This document shows, piece after piece, positions 19,108-28,764 of a stretch of 64,000 bases of DNA (position 1 is the stretch's first letter; each line of letters begins with the position of its first letter). Under the pieces are notes generated by a model. It did not search any database. It saw only the letters and a list, made by a program, of their open reading frames with translations, and was not told the origin of the DNA. Origin of the DNA: Streptacidiphilus albus JL83 (GTDB lineage Bacteria > Actinomycetota > Actinomycetes > Streptomycetales > Streptomycetaceae); contig NZ_JQML01000001.1 in the NCBI RefSeq assembly GCF_000744705.1, positions 1,240,001-1,304,000 on the forward strand, read 5' to 3'. The position numbers and the translations under genes are program-made.

Positions 19108-19143
19108 ACCCGGAGGTCTGCGGCTGACCACCGCCGTCCCTCC

Positions 19144-19171
19144 CCGGCCCGCCGCCGCGGCGGCGGGCCGG
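19144..19171 (+). terminator. Hairpin terminator after the GTP cyclohydrolase II gene
   Basis: Near-perfect palindrome with 13-bp arms CCGGCCCGCCGCC/GGCGGCGGGCCGG around GC, 36 bp after the stop. It also lies just downstream of the end of the minus-strand MFS remnant. Confidence 0.7.
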
Positions 19172-19186
19172 ACGCGGACAGCGGGG

Positions 19187-19420
19187 TCAGACCAGGGACG
19201 GCTCGGGTTCGCGCGCCGCTGTCCCGTCCAGGTCGCTCAGGGCCAGGCCCTTGGGCTCGCGCAGGACGAGGGTGGCGGCGATGCCGAGGAGGAAGCAGAT
19301 CCCGGCGATCAGGGTCACCACGCGAAGCCCGTAGTGGGCGAGCGCGAGCGGGGTGATCAGCGCACCCACGAAGGCGCCGATCAGTGCGGAGCGGTCCTGA
19401 GGCCGCTCGCCGAGGGAGCC
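19187..19420 (-). pseudogene. C-terminal remnant of an MFS transporter
   Basis: About 75 residues of coherent protein end at TGA 19187-19189. SALIGAFVGALITPLALAHY is one membrane helix, VVTLIAGICFLLGIAATLVL is another, and LREPKGLALSDLD is typical of the cytoplasmic C-terminus of sugar-transporter-like MFS proteins. The frame has no start and dissolves at about 19420, right where the divergent GDSL gene begins. A full MFS protein needs ~400 residues, so more than 80% has been lost. This is a deletion scar, not a functional gene. Confidence 0.7.
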
Positions 19421-19459
19421 TCCCGAACCGCCTGGTGACCACGTGGGTAGGGTCGCCCC

Positions 19460-20251
19460 ATGAACTACCCAGTAGACGGCTCGGGGCCGTTCCGCAGCAT
19501 GGTCGCCGTGGGTGACTCATTCACCGAGGGCATGTGCGACGACCTGCTCCCCGACGGGGAGTACCGGGGCTGGGCGGACCGGGTCGCGGAGCGGCTGGCG
19601 GCGGAGGCCGGCGGGGAGTTCCGCTACGCCAACCTGGCCGTGCGCGGCAAGCTGATCGGCCAGATCACCGACGAGCAGGTGGAGGTCGCGGCGGAGCTGG
19701 GCGGCGAACTGGTGACGCTGGCCGGCGGGCTGAACGACGTGCTGCGGCCCGGCTGCGACGCCGAGGCGGTCTGCGCCGCGCTCGGCGCGGCGGCCGAGCG
19801 GCTGGCCTCCGGCTCACGGCGGCTGGTGCTGTTCCACAGCACCGACCCGAGCCGGCGGATGGCGGGCAGCGCCCGGCTGCTGCCGGCCATCCTGCACCTC
19901 AAGGACTTCGTCTCGGCCCTGGGCGAGCGGCCGGGGATCGTGGTGGTCGAGCTGTTCGAGGCGCGCTGCTTCGACGACCCCCGGCTCTGGGCCGACGACC
20001 GGCTGCACCTCTCGCCCGAGGGGCACCGCCGGGTGGCCGAGGCGGTGCTGCAGGCGCTGGGCCTGCCCGCCTCCTTCGACTGGCGCGCCCCGCTGCCGGC
20101 CGTCCCGCCGCCGGGGCGGCTCCGGAAGCTCGGCTCGGACCTGCGCTGGCTGGGCAAGCACGTGGGCCCGTGGATCATGCGCCGGATCCGGGGCACCTCC
20201 TCCGGCGACGGCCGGGAACCCAAACGCCCGGAATTGACGCCATATCAATAA
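19460..20251 (+). CDS. SGNH/GDSL-type hydrolase
   Basis: 263-aa esterase/lipase-like hydrolase. The four SGNH blocks are visible: block I VAVGDSFTEGM (nucleophile Ser), block II NLAVRGK (Gly/Ala position), block III LAGGLNDVL (Asn) and block V DDRLHLSPEGH (catalytic Asp and His). There is no signal peptide, so it is predicted to be cytoplasmic, unlike many secreted GDSL lipases. The C-terminal ~50 residues are basic (LGKHVGPWIMRRIRG). The substrate is unknown. ATG at 19460 follows a GTAGGGTCGCCCC segment with a modest ribosome-binding site. Confidence 0.88.
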   Translation: MNYPVDGSGPFRSMVAVGDSFTEGMCDDLLPDGEYRGWADRVAERLAAEAGGEFRYANLAVRGKLIGQITDEQVEVAAELGGELVTLAGGLNDVLRPGCDAEAVCAALGAAAERLASGSRRLVLFHSTDPSRRMAGSARLLPAILHLKDFVSALGERPGIVVVELFEARCFDDPRLWADDRLHLSPEGHRRVAEAVLQALGLPASFDWRAPLPAVPPPGRLRKLGSDLRWLGKHVGPWIMRRIRGTSSGDGREPKRPELTPYQ

Positions 20252-20427
20252 CCGGTCCGGAACGGTCACTTCCGCCTTCTCCTCTGCAGACGTACGGAAC
20301 GTGCGAACAGTTCCCGAATGCCCGCTTGAATAGCATGAGAATCGGACAAAGCGCTATCAACCACTCTTTACGTCCTGGTCATGATCCGTTCGTGGTCGCG
20401 AAACACCGCTTCGGCAGGATTCTCACC
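20252..20427. promoter_or_regulatory. Less GC-rich intergenic region upstream of the ACT-GNAT gene
   Basis: These 176 bp contain AT-richer stretches unlike the flanks and an imperfect dyad GGAAC...GTTCC near 20296-20314. This is the probable promoter region of the ACT-GNAT gene; no exact promoter elements can be assigned. Confidence 0.3.
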
Positions 20428-21801
20428 ATGGACAAGTTGACTGGCGCCAGATCTCAGCAGACCCGCTCCGCCCGCCGCCACGGCTGGCACCGCGACACCG
20501 TCGAGGTGTCCGCCGCGTTCCTCGCGGTCGCCCTCACCGACCTGGTCTCGGACCTGGTGGTGCACGGCCACGACGGTCCGGTGCTGCTGGTCGCCTCCGC
20601 CCTGGCCCTGCTGGCCACGGCGGCCTGGCACAGCTGGTGGTCGCACCGCCACCCGCACGCCCCACCGGGGCCGGCCCCGGGTGACATCGGCTCCTCGGCC
20701 GGCGCGCCCAGGGACAGCGCGCCGCCGCTGCCCTCCCCGCTGCCGCCGGACGGACACGCGCTCTGGCGGGTGCGGACGACCGTCCCGGACGCCCCGGGCA
20801 GTCTGGCCTCGCTGTGCCGGGCGCTGGCCGACCTGCCGGTGAACATCATCTCCATGCAGGCGCACCCGCTCGCCGACGAGACCGTGGACGAGTTCGTGGT
20901 CCAGGCCCGGACCGGGACCCGCGCCCAGGAGATCACCGGGGCGATCGTCGCGGCCGGCGGCACCGAGGTCTGGCTGGAGCGGGCCGACGCCCACGACCTG
21001 GTGGACGTCCCCACCCGGATCCTCAACCTGGCCACCCGCACCGCCCTGGACGCCGCCGAACTCCCGCTGGCCCTGCGCCAGTTGTTCGGCCGATGCAGCA
21101 TCCGCTCGATCCCCGGCGAGATCGCCGAGGACGAGCTGGACGGCAGCACCCTGCGGCTGCGCGACCCCTCCGGCGGCACCCTGGTCCTGACCCGGGACGA
21201 ACCGCCGTTCACCCCGACCGAGTTCGCCCGCGCCCGGGCGCTGATCGAGCTGGACGCCCAGCTCGGCCCGCGCGTCCCGGACACCCGGCAGCTGCTGACG
21301 CTCTCCCCCGGCAGCGAGTCGCCGGTCTCCACGGTGACCGTCCGCCGGGCCGACCCGGCCGACAAGGAGGCCGCCCGGGCCCTGCACGAGCGGTGCAGCA
21401 CCCGGACCCTGCGGCAGCGCTACCACGGCCCGGTCGGCGACGCCGACCGCTACCTCGGCCACCTGCTGGAGCCCCGCTACGGTCAGACGCTCACCGCCGA
21501 GAGCACCGACGGCGACCTCGTCGCGCTCGCCCACCTGATGTGGGACGACGACAGCGCCGAGGTCGCCGTACTGGTCGAGGACGCCTGGCAGCGCCGGGGC
21601 CTGGGCGTGGAGCTGGTCCGCAAGCTGGCCGGGCTGGCCCGGGACGCCGGGATCGACCGGGTCTACGCGGTCACCACGGCGTCCAACACCGGGATGATCG
21701 CCACCCTGCGCCGACTCGGCGTCCCGCTCGACTACCAGGTCGAGGACGGCACCCTGGTGATCACCGCCCACCTGGCGCCGGAGCCCGCCCCGGTGCGGTA
21801 G
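20428..21801 (+). CDS. Membrane-anchored ACT-GNAT acetyltransferase
   Basis: 457-aa protein with an unusual architecture. Residues ~25-75 form two hydrophobic helices (VSAAFLAVALTDLVSDLVV and VLLVASALALLATAAWHSWW). Residues ~110-175 are an ACT domain (WRVRTTVPDAPGSLASLCRA, PVNIISMQAHPLADETVDEF). After a linker region, residues ~340-450 are a GNAT acetyltransferase (VTVRRADPADKEAARALHER, WQRRGLGVELVRKLAGLARD with the acetyl-CoA loop RRGLG). Actinobacterial ACT-GNAT proteins are known amino-acid-responsive lysine acetyltransferases; the membrane anchor is extra. ATG at 20428 is chosen because it begins this architecture; the frame is open further upstream through the GDSL gene. It is monocistronic. 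Confidence 0.72.
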   Translation: MDKLTGARSQQTRSARRHGWHRDTVEVSAAFLAVALTDLVSDLVVHGHDGPVLLVASALALLATAAWHSWWSHRHPHAPPGPAPGDIGSSAGAPRDSAPPLPSPLPPDGHALWRVRTTVPDAPGSLASLCRALADLPVNIISMQAHPLADETVDEFVVQARTGTRAQEITGAIVAAGGTEVWLERADAHDLVDVPTRILNLATRTALDAAELPLALRQLFGRCSIRSIPGEIAEDELDGSTLRLRDPSGGTLVLTRDEPPFTPTEFARARALIELDAQLGPRVPDTRQLLTLSPGSESPVSTVTVRRADPADKEAARALHERCSTRTLRQRYHGPVGDADRYLGHLLEPRYGQTLTAESTDGDLVALAHLMWDDDSAEVAVLVEDAWQRRGLGVELVRKLAGLARDAGIDRVYAVTTASNTGMIATLRRLGVPLDYQVEDGTLVITAHLAPEPAPVR

Positions 21802-21805
21802 CGGC

Positions 21806-21865
21806 GGTCGACCGGGTGACGGTCGACCGGGTGACGGCCGACCGGGTGACGGCCGACCGGGTGAC
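21806..21865. repeat. Four tandem copies of a 15-bp unit between convergent genes
   Basis: GGTCGACCGGGTGAC twice, then GGCCGACCGGGTGAC twice, head to tail, followed by a degenerate partial copy, in the 100-bp gap between the ACT-GNAT and glmS stop codons. The exact periodicity suggests slippage expansion. It may still contribute to transcription termination. Confidence 0.8.
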
Positions 21866-21901
21866 GGCCGACGCGGCCCCGGTCGACGCGGTGCCGACCG
21901 A

Positions 21902-23758
<1,857 letters not shown>

Positions 23759-23799
23759 GGGCGGTGCTCCTTTGCTCAGGTGAGGGTGGTGGTCGAGCA

Positions 23800-23843
23800 G
23801 CGGTACGGACGCCGGGCGCACGACCGGCGAAGGTCCGTACCGC
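23800..23843 (-). promoter_or_regulatory. Long stem-loop in the glmS leader
   Basis: Outer arms GCGGTACGGAC/GTCCGTACCGC (11 bp, perfect) contain an inner GCCGG/CCGGC stem and an 8-nt loop; four bases bulge on one side. It lies 42-85 nt upstream of the glmS ATG and downstream of the 121-aa gene. It could terminate that gene or attenuate glmS. It is not the glmS ribozyme, whose conserved core I do not see. Confidence 0.55.
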
Positions 23844-23886
23844 GTTGTCTGCCGGCCCAGCGTCTGCCGGCTCGGCCTCTGCAGGC

Positions 23887-24252
23887 TCAGCCGTAGACGA
23901 TGCGGCGCAGCTGCCGCGCGGAGAGGTCGGGTGCCCTGACCCGGCGCAGCGGCAGCTCGGCGGCGATCCGCTCGAAGATCCGTTCATTGGTCAGCCCGCG
24001 CGCCTGCAGTTCCCCGTGGCGGCGGCGGACGTACTCCTCCGCGCTCTCGGCGAAGTAGGCGAGCACGTCGGCGACGACCCGCGCCGCCTCGCTGGGTGCG
24101 AGGGCGGTGGTCCGGGCCAGGTGGTCCAGCAGGTCCTCGTGCGGGTGCGCCGCCACCGCCGGTGCGGTGCGGGGGCGCGCCGTCGGCGTGCTGCGCGCGG
24201 AGGGCGCGCCGGGCGCCGTGGGCGCGGTTCGTGCGGCGTTGGGACTGGACAC
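23887..24252 (-). CDS. Conserved actinobacterial protein of unknown function
   Basis: 121-aa protein with no domain I can name. The first ~40 residues are a disordered Ala/Pro/Thr/Arg stretch. Residues ~45-121 look folded and well conserved in character: LARTTALAPSEAARVVADVL, SAEEYVRRRHGELQARGLTN and ERIAAELPLRRVRAPDLSAR, ending LRRIVYG. The Arg/Glu-rich helix followed by GLTNERIFERI suggests a small helical or nucleic-acid-binding protein, but this is only an impression. GTG at 24252 is the chosen start, with AAGG upstream; the frame is open beyond it into the lnt region. It lies between lnt and glmS on the same strand. Confidence 0.65.
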   Translation of the reverse strand: MSSPNAARTAPTAPGAPSARSTPTARPRTAPAVAAHPHEDLLDHLARTTALAPSEAARVVADVLAYFAESAEEYVRRRHGELQARGLTNERIFERIAAELPLRRVRAPDLSARQLRRIVYG

Positions 24253-24314
24253 GGAGAGAGACCTTACGCAGGCAATCCGACGAATCCAATATTCCTGCCC
24301 GGAATCGGGCAGGA

Positions 24315-25955
24315 CTAAGCGGTTGCCGCCGTGTCCCTCCGCCGCTTCCAGGCCAGCAGCGACCAGCAGAGCGCCGTCAGGGCCACCAGCAGGCAGCACA
24401 GCGTCGGCACCCAGTTGCCCCAGCGGACGTAGAGAGTGGTCCCGGTGGCCAGCGGCACGGTGTAGACGGTCGTCCCCCGGTCGTCCGTGCCCAGCATCCG
24501 CCCGATCCGGTGGCCGGTCGGGCCGTAGGCCACGCTGACGCCGGTCAGCGTGGCCTGCACCACCGACCGGCCGCTCTCGGCCGCCCGCAGCGCGGCCAGC
24601 GAGGCGTGCTGCTCGGGTGCGGCGGTGTCCTGGAAGGTCGAGGTCGACGACTGGACCACCACCACCTGGGCGCCGAGCCGGACCAGCTCCCGGCTCATGT
24701 CCGGGAACGCCGACTCGAAGCAGATCAGCGGACCGATCCGGAGGGTCCGGCCGCCGGGCTCCGGCACCGTCATCACCACCGGCGCCTTGCCGCGCCGCCG
24801 GTCGACCCCGGCGGCCTTGGAGAAGTCCGCGATCCAGCCCAGGACCGGGCGCAGCGGGATGTACTCGCCGAAGGGCACCAGCCGGATCTTGTCGTAGCGC
24901 TGGCCGGTGAGACCGTTCGGGCCGACCAGCACCGAGCTCTTGTAGATCCCGCCGCCGTCCGGACCGGTCCCCGGCCGGGCGGCGTCCACATTGACCAGCA
25001 GGTCGGCGCCGACCTGCCGGGAGACCACGGCGAGCTGTCCGGTCAGGCCGGGGTTGGTGGTGAGGTCGTAGTCGAGGCTGCTCTCGCCCCAGACCACCAG
25101 GTCGGGACGGAGCGGGGCCAGGCCCAGGGTGAGCTTCTCGCCCCGGGCGGTGCGGTCGGCCTCGTTGGCGCTGCCGCCCGGCTGGACCACGCCGATGGAG
25201 GTCGTCGCCCCGGTCAGCCGGGGCTGCGGAGCCCAGGCGCAGACCGCCGCGGTGACCGCGACCAGCGCCGCGAGGGTGCCGTAGGCGACGAACGAGCGGC
25301 CCCAGGTACCGATCAGCACCACCACGGCGGTGTTGACGGCGACGATGAACAGGCTGTCCAGCCACACCCCGCCGACCGAGGCCAGCACCAGCGCCGGGTG
25401 CTGCTGGTACTGGCTGGCGCCGAGCAGGCCCCAGGGGCCGCCGAGGTACTGCCAGGAGCGGATGGTCTCGATGACCATCCAGCCGCTCGGCACCAGCACC
25501 ACCGCCGCGAGCGCCCGCCAGGCGTCGGGCCGCCCGTGCAGGGTCCGCCACACCAGCCAGCCCCAGGGCCCCCAGAACAGTCCGAGCAGGGCCGCGAGAA
25601 TGACGATGAAGACGCTGAGGGTGGGGATCAGCCAGCTCATCACCCCGATCAGGAAGCCGATCCCGCCGTACCAGCCGAGCTTCGCCGCCCGGCGGCCCGT
25701 CGGCGCGGCGCGGAGCACCAGCAGCAGCGGGACCAGGCAGACATAGGCGAACCACCACCAGCCGACGGTGGGGAAGACGAGCACCGGCAGCGCACCGGTC
25801 GCGGCGGCGAGCAGCGGCATCGCCGAACGCCGGGCGGCGCGGCGCAGCCGGCCCCCCTGCCGCCCCTCGTCGGCCGCTGCGCGGCGGGGCTGCGGGCGGC
25901 CCGCCGCCGGCAGCTCCGGCTCACCCATGGACCCCCGCCCGGCGACAAAGCTCAC
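24315..25955 (-). CDS. lnt: Apolipoprotein N-acyltransferase
   Basis: 546-aa membrane enzyme adding the third acyl chain to the N-terminal Cys of lipoproteins. The N-terminal ~230 residues form about six membrane helices (PVLVFPTVGWWWFAYVCLVP, FWGPWGWLVWRTL), followed by an extracytoplasmic nitrilase-like domain (~240-490) and a final helix. The catalytic triad is intact: Glu in VVWGESSLDYD, Lys in RYDKIRLVPFGEYIPL, Cys in LICFESAFPDMS. The GTG at 25955 has GGAGAGGG in front; an ATG nine codons downstream (MGEPELP) is a reasonable alternative. The gene faces outward from the small membrane protein at 26080 across a divergent promoter region. Confidence 0.92.
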   Translation of the reverse strand: MSFVAGRGSMGEPELPAAGRPQPRRAAADEGRQGGRLRRAARRSAMPLLAAATGALPVLVFPTVGWWWFAYVCLVPLLLVLRAAPTGRRAAKLGWYGGIGFLIGVMSWLIPTLSVFIVILAALLGLFWGPWGWLVWRTLHGRPDAWRALAAVVLVPSGWMVIETIRSWQYLGGPWGLLGASQYQQHPALVLASVGGVWLDSLFIVAVNTAVVVLIGTWGRSFVAYGTLAALVAVTAAVCAWAPQPRLTGATTSIGVVQPGGSANEADRTARGEKLTLGLAPLRPDLVVWGESSLDYDLTTNPGLTGQLAVVSRQVGADLLVNVDAARPGTGPDGGGIYKSSVLVGPNGLTGQRYDKIRLVPFGEYIPLRPVLGWIADFSKAAGVDRRRGKAPVVMTVPEPGGRTLRIGPLICFESAFPDMSRELVRLGAQVVVVQSSTSTFQDTAAPEQHASLAALRAAESGRSVVQATLTGVSVAYGPTGHRIGRMLGTDDRGTTVYTVPLATGTTLYVRWGNWVPTLCCLLVALTALCWSLLAWKRRRDTAATA

Positions 25956-26079
25956 GTTCCGCCCTCTCCGTGGACAACCCTTCCAGTCTCCGGGCATTCC
26001 CCGCGTTCAGCACCTCGAACATCGGAAAAGCTTCCCGAACGGGCCACCCGCGATGCACCCTGGAGACAGGGAGGCTGAC

Positions 26080-26478
26080 ATGGCATCACTTCGACGGCGC
26101 AGCGGCGGGGCAGCCCGCGCTCCGCGACCCGGCCGGGTCACCCGGCTCGGGGTCCGGTTGACCGTACTGGCGCTGCTGCCGCTGTGGCCGCTGATCGCCT
26201 ATCCACTGGAGCGCAGCCCCTGGGTCCGCGCCGACCGGAGCCGGGTCCCCTCTCCGATGTCGCGCTATCTGCGCGGGGTGAGCTCCCATGTGGTGGTGCT
26301 CGCGCTGGGCTCGCCGATGCGGTTCGTGGTGCCGCTGCTGGCCGGTTCGCGGCTGGGCCGCGCGCTGCACCGGCCCGGGCCGGAGGGCGGGACGCCCACG
26401 GCCGGCGTCCGCGAACCCCGGCGGCCCCGGCCCGGACCGCCGACGGACCTGATCGCCCTGACCGAGCCGCGCGGCTGA
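26080..26478 (+). CDS. Small membrane protein of unknown function
   Basis: 132-aa protein beginning behind GGGAGGCTGAC, a good ribosome-binding site. The first ~22 residues are basic. Two hydrophobic segments follow (LTVLALLPLWPLIAYPL and VVVLALGSPMRFVVPLLAGS), joined by a charged loop. The C-terminal ~35 residues are Pro/Arg-rich and probably disordered. There is no recognisable domain. It is followed after 74 bp by the PLP decarboxylase on the same strand, but no functional link is evident. Confidence 0.55.
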   Translation: MASLRRRSGGAARAPRPGRVTRLGVRLTVLALLPLWPLIAYPLERSPWVRADRSRVPSPMSRYLRGVSSHVVVLALGSPMRFVVPLLAGSRLGRALHRPGPEGGTPTAGVREPRRPRPGPPTDLIALTEPRG

Positions 26479-26552
26479 CCGGACCGCTCGACCGCACGAA
26501 CTGCCTGGCCCGGCCGGGTGTCGGTGCCGGACCCCACCGTACGATCAAGCAC

Positions 26553-27986
26553 ATGGACGACTTCCGTACGGCCGGGCGGGCCGCCGTGGACCTGTTGGCG
26601 GACTACCTGGACGGCCTCGGCGACCGGCCGGTCTGGCAGCCGATGGACCCGGCGGCCCGGGAGCGGCTGCTGGCGCTGCCGCTGCCCGGGGCGGGACGGG
26701 GACTGGCGGAGCTGGTCGCGGACATGGGCGCCGACGTCCTGCCGCATCCGATGGGCAACGGGCACCCGCGCTTCTTCGGCTGGGTCAACGCCGCACCCGC
26801 CCCGGCCGGGGTGCTGGGCGCGCTGGCCGCCGCCGCGATGAACCCCAGCTCGGCCGGCGGCGACCACGCCGACGTCCACCTGGAGCGGACGGTGGTGCGC
26901 TGGATCGCCGAGCTGGCGGGCTTCCCGCACCCGCCCGGCGCGGGCCTGCTGACCTCGGGCGCCTCGATGGCGACCATCGTGGCCCTGGGCGCGGCCCGGC
27001 ACCGGGCGGCGCTGCGGCTCGGCGTGGACGTCCGCGAGGAGGGGCTGTCCGCGCTGCCGCCGCTGGTCGGCTACGCCGGCGCCGAGTCGCACTCCTGTGT
27101 CCGCAAGGCCGCCGAGCTGCTGGGCCTGGGCAGCCGCCGGCTGCGCACCGTCCCCTCCGACCCGGCCGGCCACCTCGACCCGGCCGCGCTGCGGGAGATG
27201 ATCGCCGCCGACCGGGCCGCCGGGCTGGTCCCGTTCCTGGTGGTGGCCTCGGCCGGGACCGTCAACACCGGCGCGGTGGACGACCTGGACGCCGTCGCCG
27301 ACGTCTGCGCCGAGGAGCAGCTGTGGCTGCACATCGACGGCGCCTACGGGGCCTTCGGGGTGCTCGACCCGGTGGCCGCGCCCCGCTACGCGGGCCTGGA
27401 CCGGGCCGACTCGCTGGCGCTGGACCCGCACAAGTGGCTGGGCGTGCCGGTGGACTGCGGCTGCGTCCTGGTCCGCGACCCGGACGGGCTGCGCGCGGCC
27501 TTCAGCCTGGTCCCCTCCTATCTGCGGGACGAGAACGCGGGCGGCCTCGGCTGGTTCTCCGAGTACGGCATCGAGCAGACCCGTCCCTTCCGCTCGCTGA
27601 AGGTCTGGGCGACGATCGCGGCCTCCGGACGCGAGGGCATCGCCCGGGACGTGGCGCACTGCACCGCGATGGCCCGTCGGCTGGGCGAACTGGTCGACGC
27701 GGAGCCCGACCTGGAGTTGCTGGCCCCGGTCGAGACCTCGATCGCCGCCTTCCGCTACGCCCCGGCCGGCGCCCCGGCCGAACTGCTGGACCGGGTCAAC
27801 CAGGGACTGCCGGTGGCCGTCCAGGAGCGCGGCCGGACCTTCGTCACCGGCACCGTGCTGGCCGGCGGCCGGGAGGCCGTCCGCGCCTGCCTGATCAACC
27901 CGGCGGTGACCGAGCCGGATCTGCGGGTGCTGGTCGCGGAGGTCCGGGCGGCCGGCGCGGAGCTGCTGGCCGCGCTCGGCGGCTAG
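26553..27986 (+). CDS. Group II pyridoxal-phosphate-dependent amino acid decarboxylase
   Basis: 477-aa enzyme of the aromatic-L-amino-acid/glutamate decarboxylase group. Recognisable parts: HPRFFGWVNAAPAPAGVLG near the N-terminus, GLLTSGASMATIVALGAARH (PLP phosphate binding), the stacking His region AESHSCVRKAAELLG, the PLP Asp in WLHIDGAYGAFG, and the Schiff-base Lys in LDPHKWLGVPVDCG. The group decarboxylates Tyr, Phe, DOPA, Trp, Glu or 2,4-diaminobutyrate; the sequence alone does not tell which. The ATG at 26553 has a weak ribosome-binding site, but upstream codons lie in the previous gene. It is convergent with the decayed multicopper oxidase. Confidence 0.9.
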   Translation: MDDFRTAGRAAVDLLADYLDGLGDRPVWQPMDPAARERLLALPLPGAGRGLAELVADMGADVLPHPMGNGHPRFFGWVNAAPAPAGVLGALAAAAMNPSSAGGDHADVHLERTVVRWIAELAGFPHPPGAGLLTSGASMATIVALGAARHRAALRLGVDVREEGLSALPPLVGYAGAESHSCVRKAAELLGLGSRRLRTVPSDPAGHLDPAALREMIAADRAAGLVPFLVVASAGTVNTGAVDDLDAVADVCAEEQLWLHIDGAYGAFGVLDPVAAPRYAGLDRADSLALDPHKWLGVPVDCGCVLVRDPDGLRAAFSLVPSYLRDENAGGLGWFSEYGIEQTRPFRSLKVWATIAASGREGIARDVAHCTAMARRLGELVDAEPDLELLAPVETSIAAFRYAPAGAPAELLDRVNQGLPVAVQERGRTFVTGTVLAGGREAVRACLINPAVTEPDLRVLVAEVRAAGAELLAALGG

Positions 27987-27996
27987 CGCTTCGGCT

Positions 27997-28525
27997 TCAC
28001 TCGGTGTGGTTGACCAGCCGCACCTGGGTGCCGGCCGGGTAGCGGGAGAAGTCCACCACCGCGTCGAAGCGCTCAGCCGGGGCCAGATCGATGCTGTCGT
28101 GCGCGAGCGGACGGGCCAGCAGCCCGCCGTCGCTGCCGATCTGCACCAGGCCGCCGCCCCCGGGCGGCTGCGGGTCCAGCGCCAGCGAGCAGCGGCGGGC
28201 GTTGGAGCCGTTGAGAATGCGCAGCCGGTAGCGGGCCCAGTCGGCGTGGAGCACCGGCCAGGGTGCGCCGTTGACCAGGACGACGTCGCCGAGCACCCCG
28301 TCCATGTAGGGGTGTTCCTGTTCCTGTTCCGGAAGCGGAAGCGGAAGTCATTCCGGCCATGCCGGGCATGCCTGCCGTGCCCCCGCCGCCTGAGGGCTGG
28401 ATCAGGTCGGTGGGGTAGCCGTCGCTCTCGGCCGGGGTGCGGCCGCCGTGCGGGTGCACCACGGTGGGGTGCGGCAGTTGGTTGCTGTGGCTCACTACGG
28501 TGCGGCGGCCGGACTGCGAGTGCCC
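27997..28525 (-). pseudogene. Decayed multicopper oxidase (internal deletion and frameshift)
   Basis: Two in-frame islands of a CotA/bilirubin-oxidase-like multicopper oxidase survive. The upstream island (28525 to ~28400) reads SGRRTVVSHSNQLPHPTVVH then HGGRTPAESDGYPTDLI, the first copper-binding region. The downstream island (28305-27997) reads GVLGDVVLVNGAPW, YRLRILNGSNARRCSLALD, VQIGSDGGLLARPL and LAPAERFDAVVDFSRYPAGT, ending in a stop. Between them, the segment that should carry the LWYHDHAMG copper motif is missing and replaced by a Gly/Met-rich stretch and GTTCCT/GGAAGC microrepeats with a frame change. The N-terminal and C-terminal thirds are also gone. No functional oxidase can be made. 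Confidence 0.8.
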
Positions 28526-28527
28526 AT

Positions 28528-28644
28528 GTGATCGAGGTCACCGCCGCCGGGAGGGAGCAGGAGCAGTTGACCGCCCTGCTGACCCGCTTAGCCGCCGGTG
28601 ACACTCCGTCGACCCAGGAACACGAGGACCACGAGGACCACTGA
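28528..28644 (+). CDS. Short orphan reading frame, possible gene tail
   Basis: A 38-aa frame from a GTG, with IEVTAAGREQEQLTALLTRL and an ending in a duplicated GluAspHis motif, has good codon bias and an amphipathic helix pattern. It could be the C-terminus of a gene whose front was lost when the neighbouring multicopper oxidase decayed. No family is assigned. Confidence 0.2.
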   Translation: MIEVTAAGREQEQLTALLTRLAAGDTPSTQEHEDHEDH

Positions 28645-28697
28645 GCCGCTGCGCCCCGGCCCGACCGACTGTCGTCCGCGCTCTGGCTTTTCCAGCG

Positions 28698-28709
28698 AGA
28701 ACACGTTCT
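28698..28709. promoter_or_regulatory. Inverted repeat upstream of the PNPOx-like gene
   Basis: AGAAC-AC-GTTCT, a perfect 5-bp-arm dyad 56 bp before the ATG of the PNPOx-like gene, in a locally AT-richer stretch. The form AGAACnnGTTCT is typical of TetR-family sites such as those of KstR-like lipid regulators. A TetR gene is 1.7 kb downstream, but the connection is unproven. Confidence 0.35.
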
Positions 28710-28764
28710 ACTTCTGCCGGGGAAGCACCCTCCTCCGAGGAGGGCCTCGCAGAGGAGGCGGCAG

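Noticed and set aside
19534-20427. N-terminal extension of the ACT-GNAT frame through the GDSL gene
   Set aside because: It is an out-of-frame shadow of the GDSL gene; an ATG at 20428 begins the recognisable architecture.
23759-23886. glmS ribozyme
   Set aside because: The leader has a strong hairpin but none of the ribozyme's conserved core, and the ribozyme is a Firmicute-type element.
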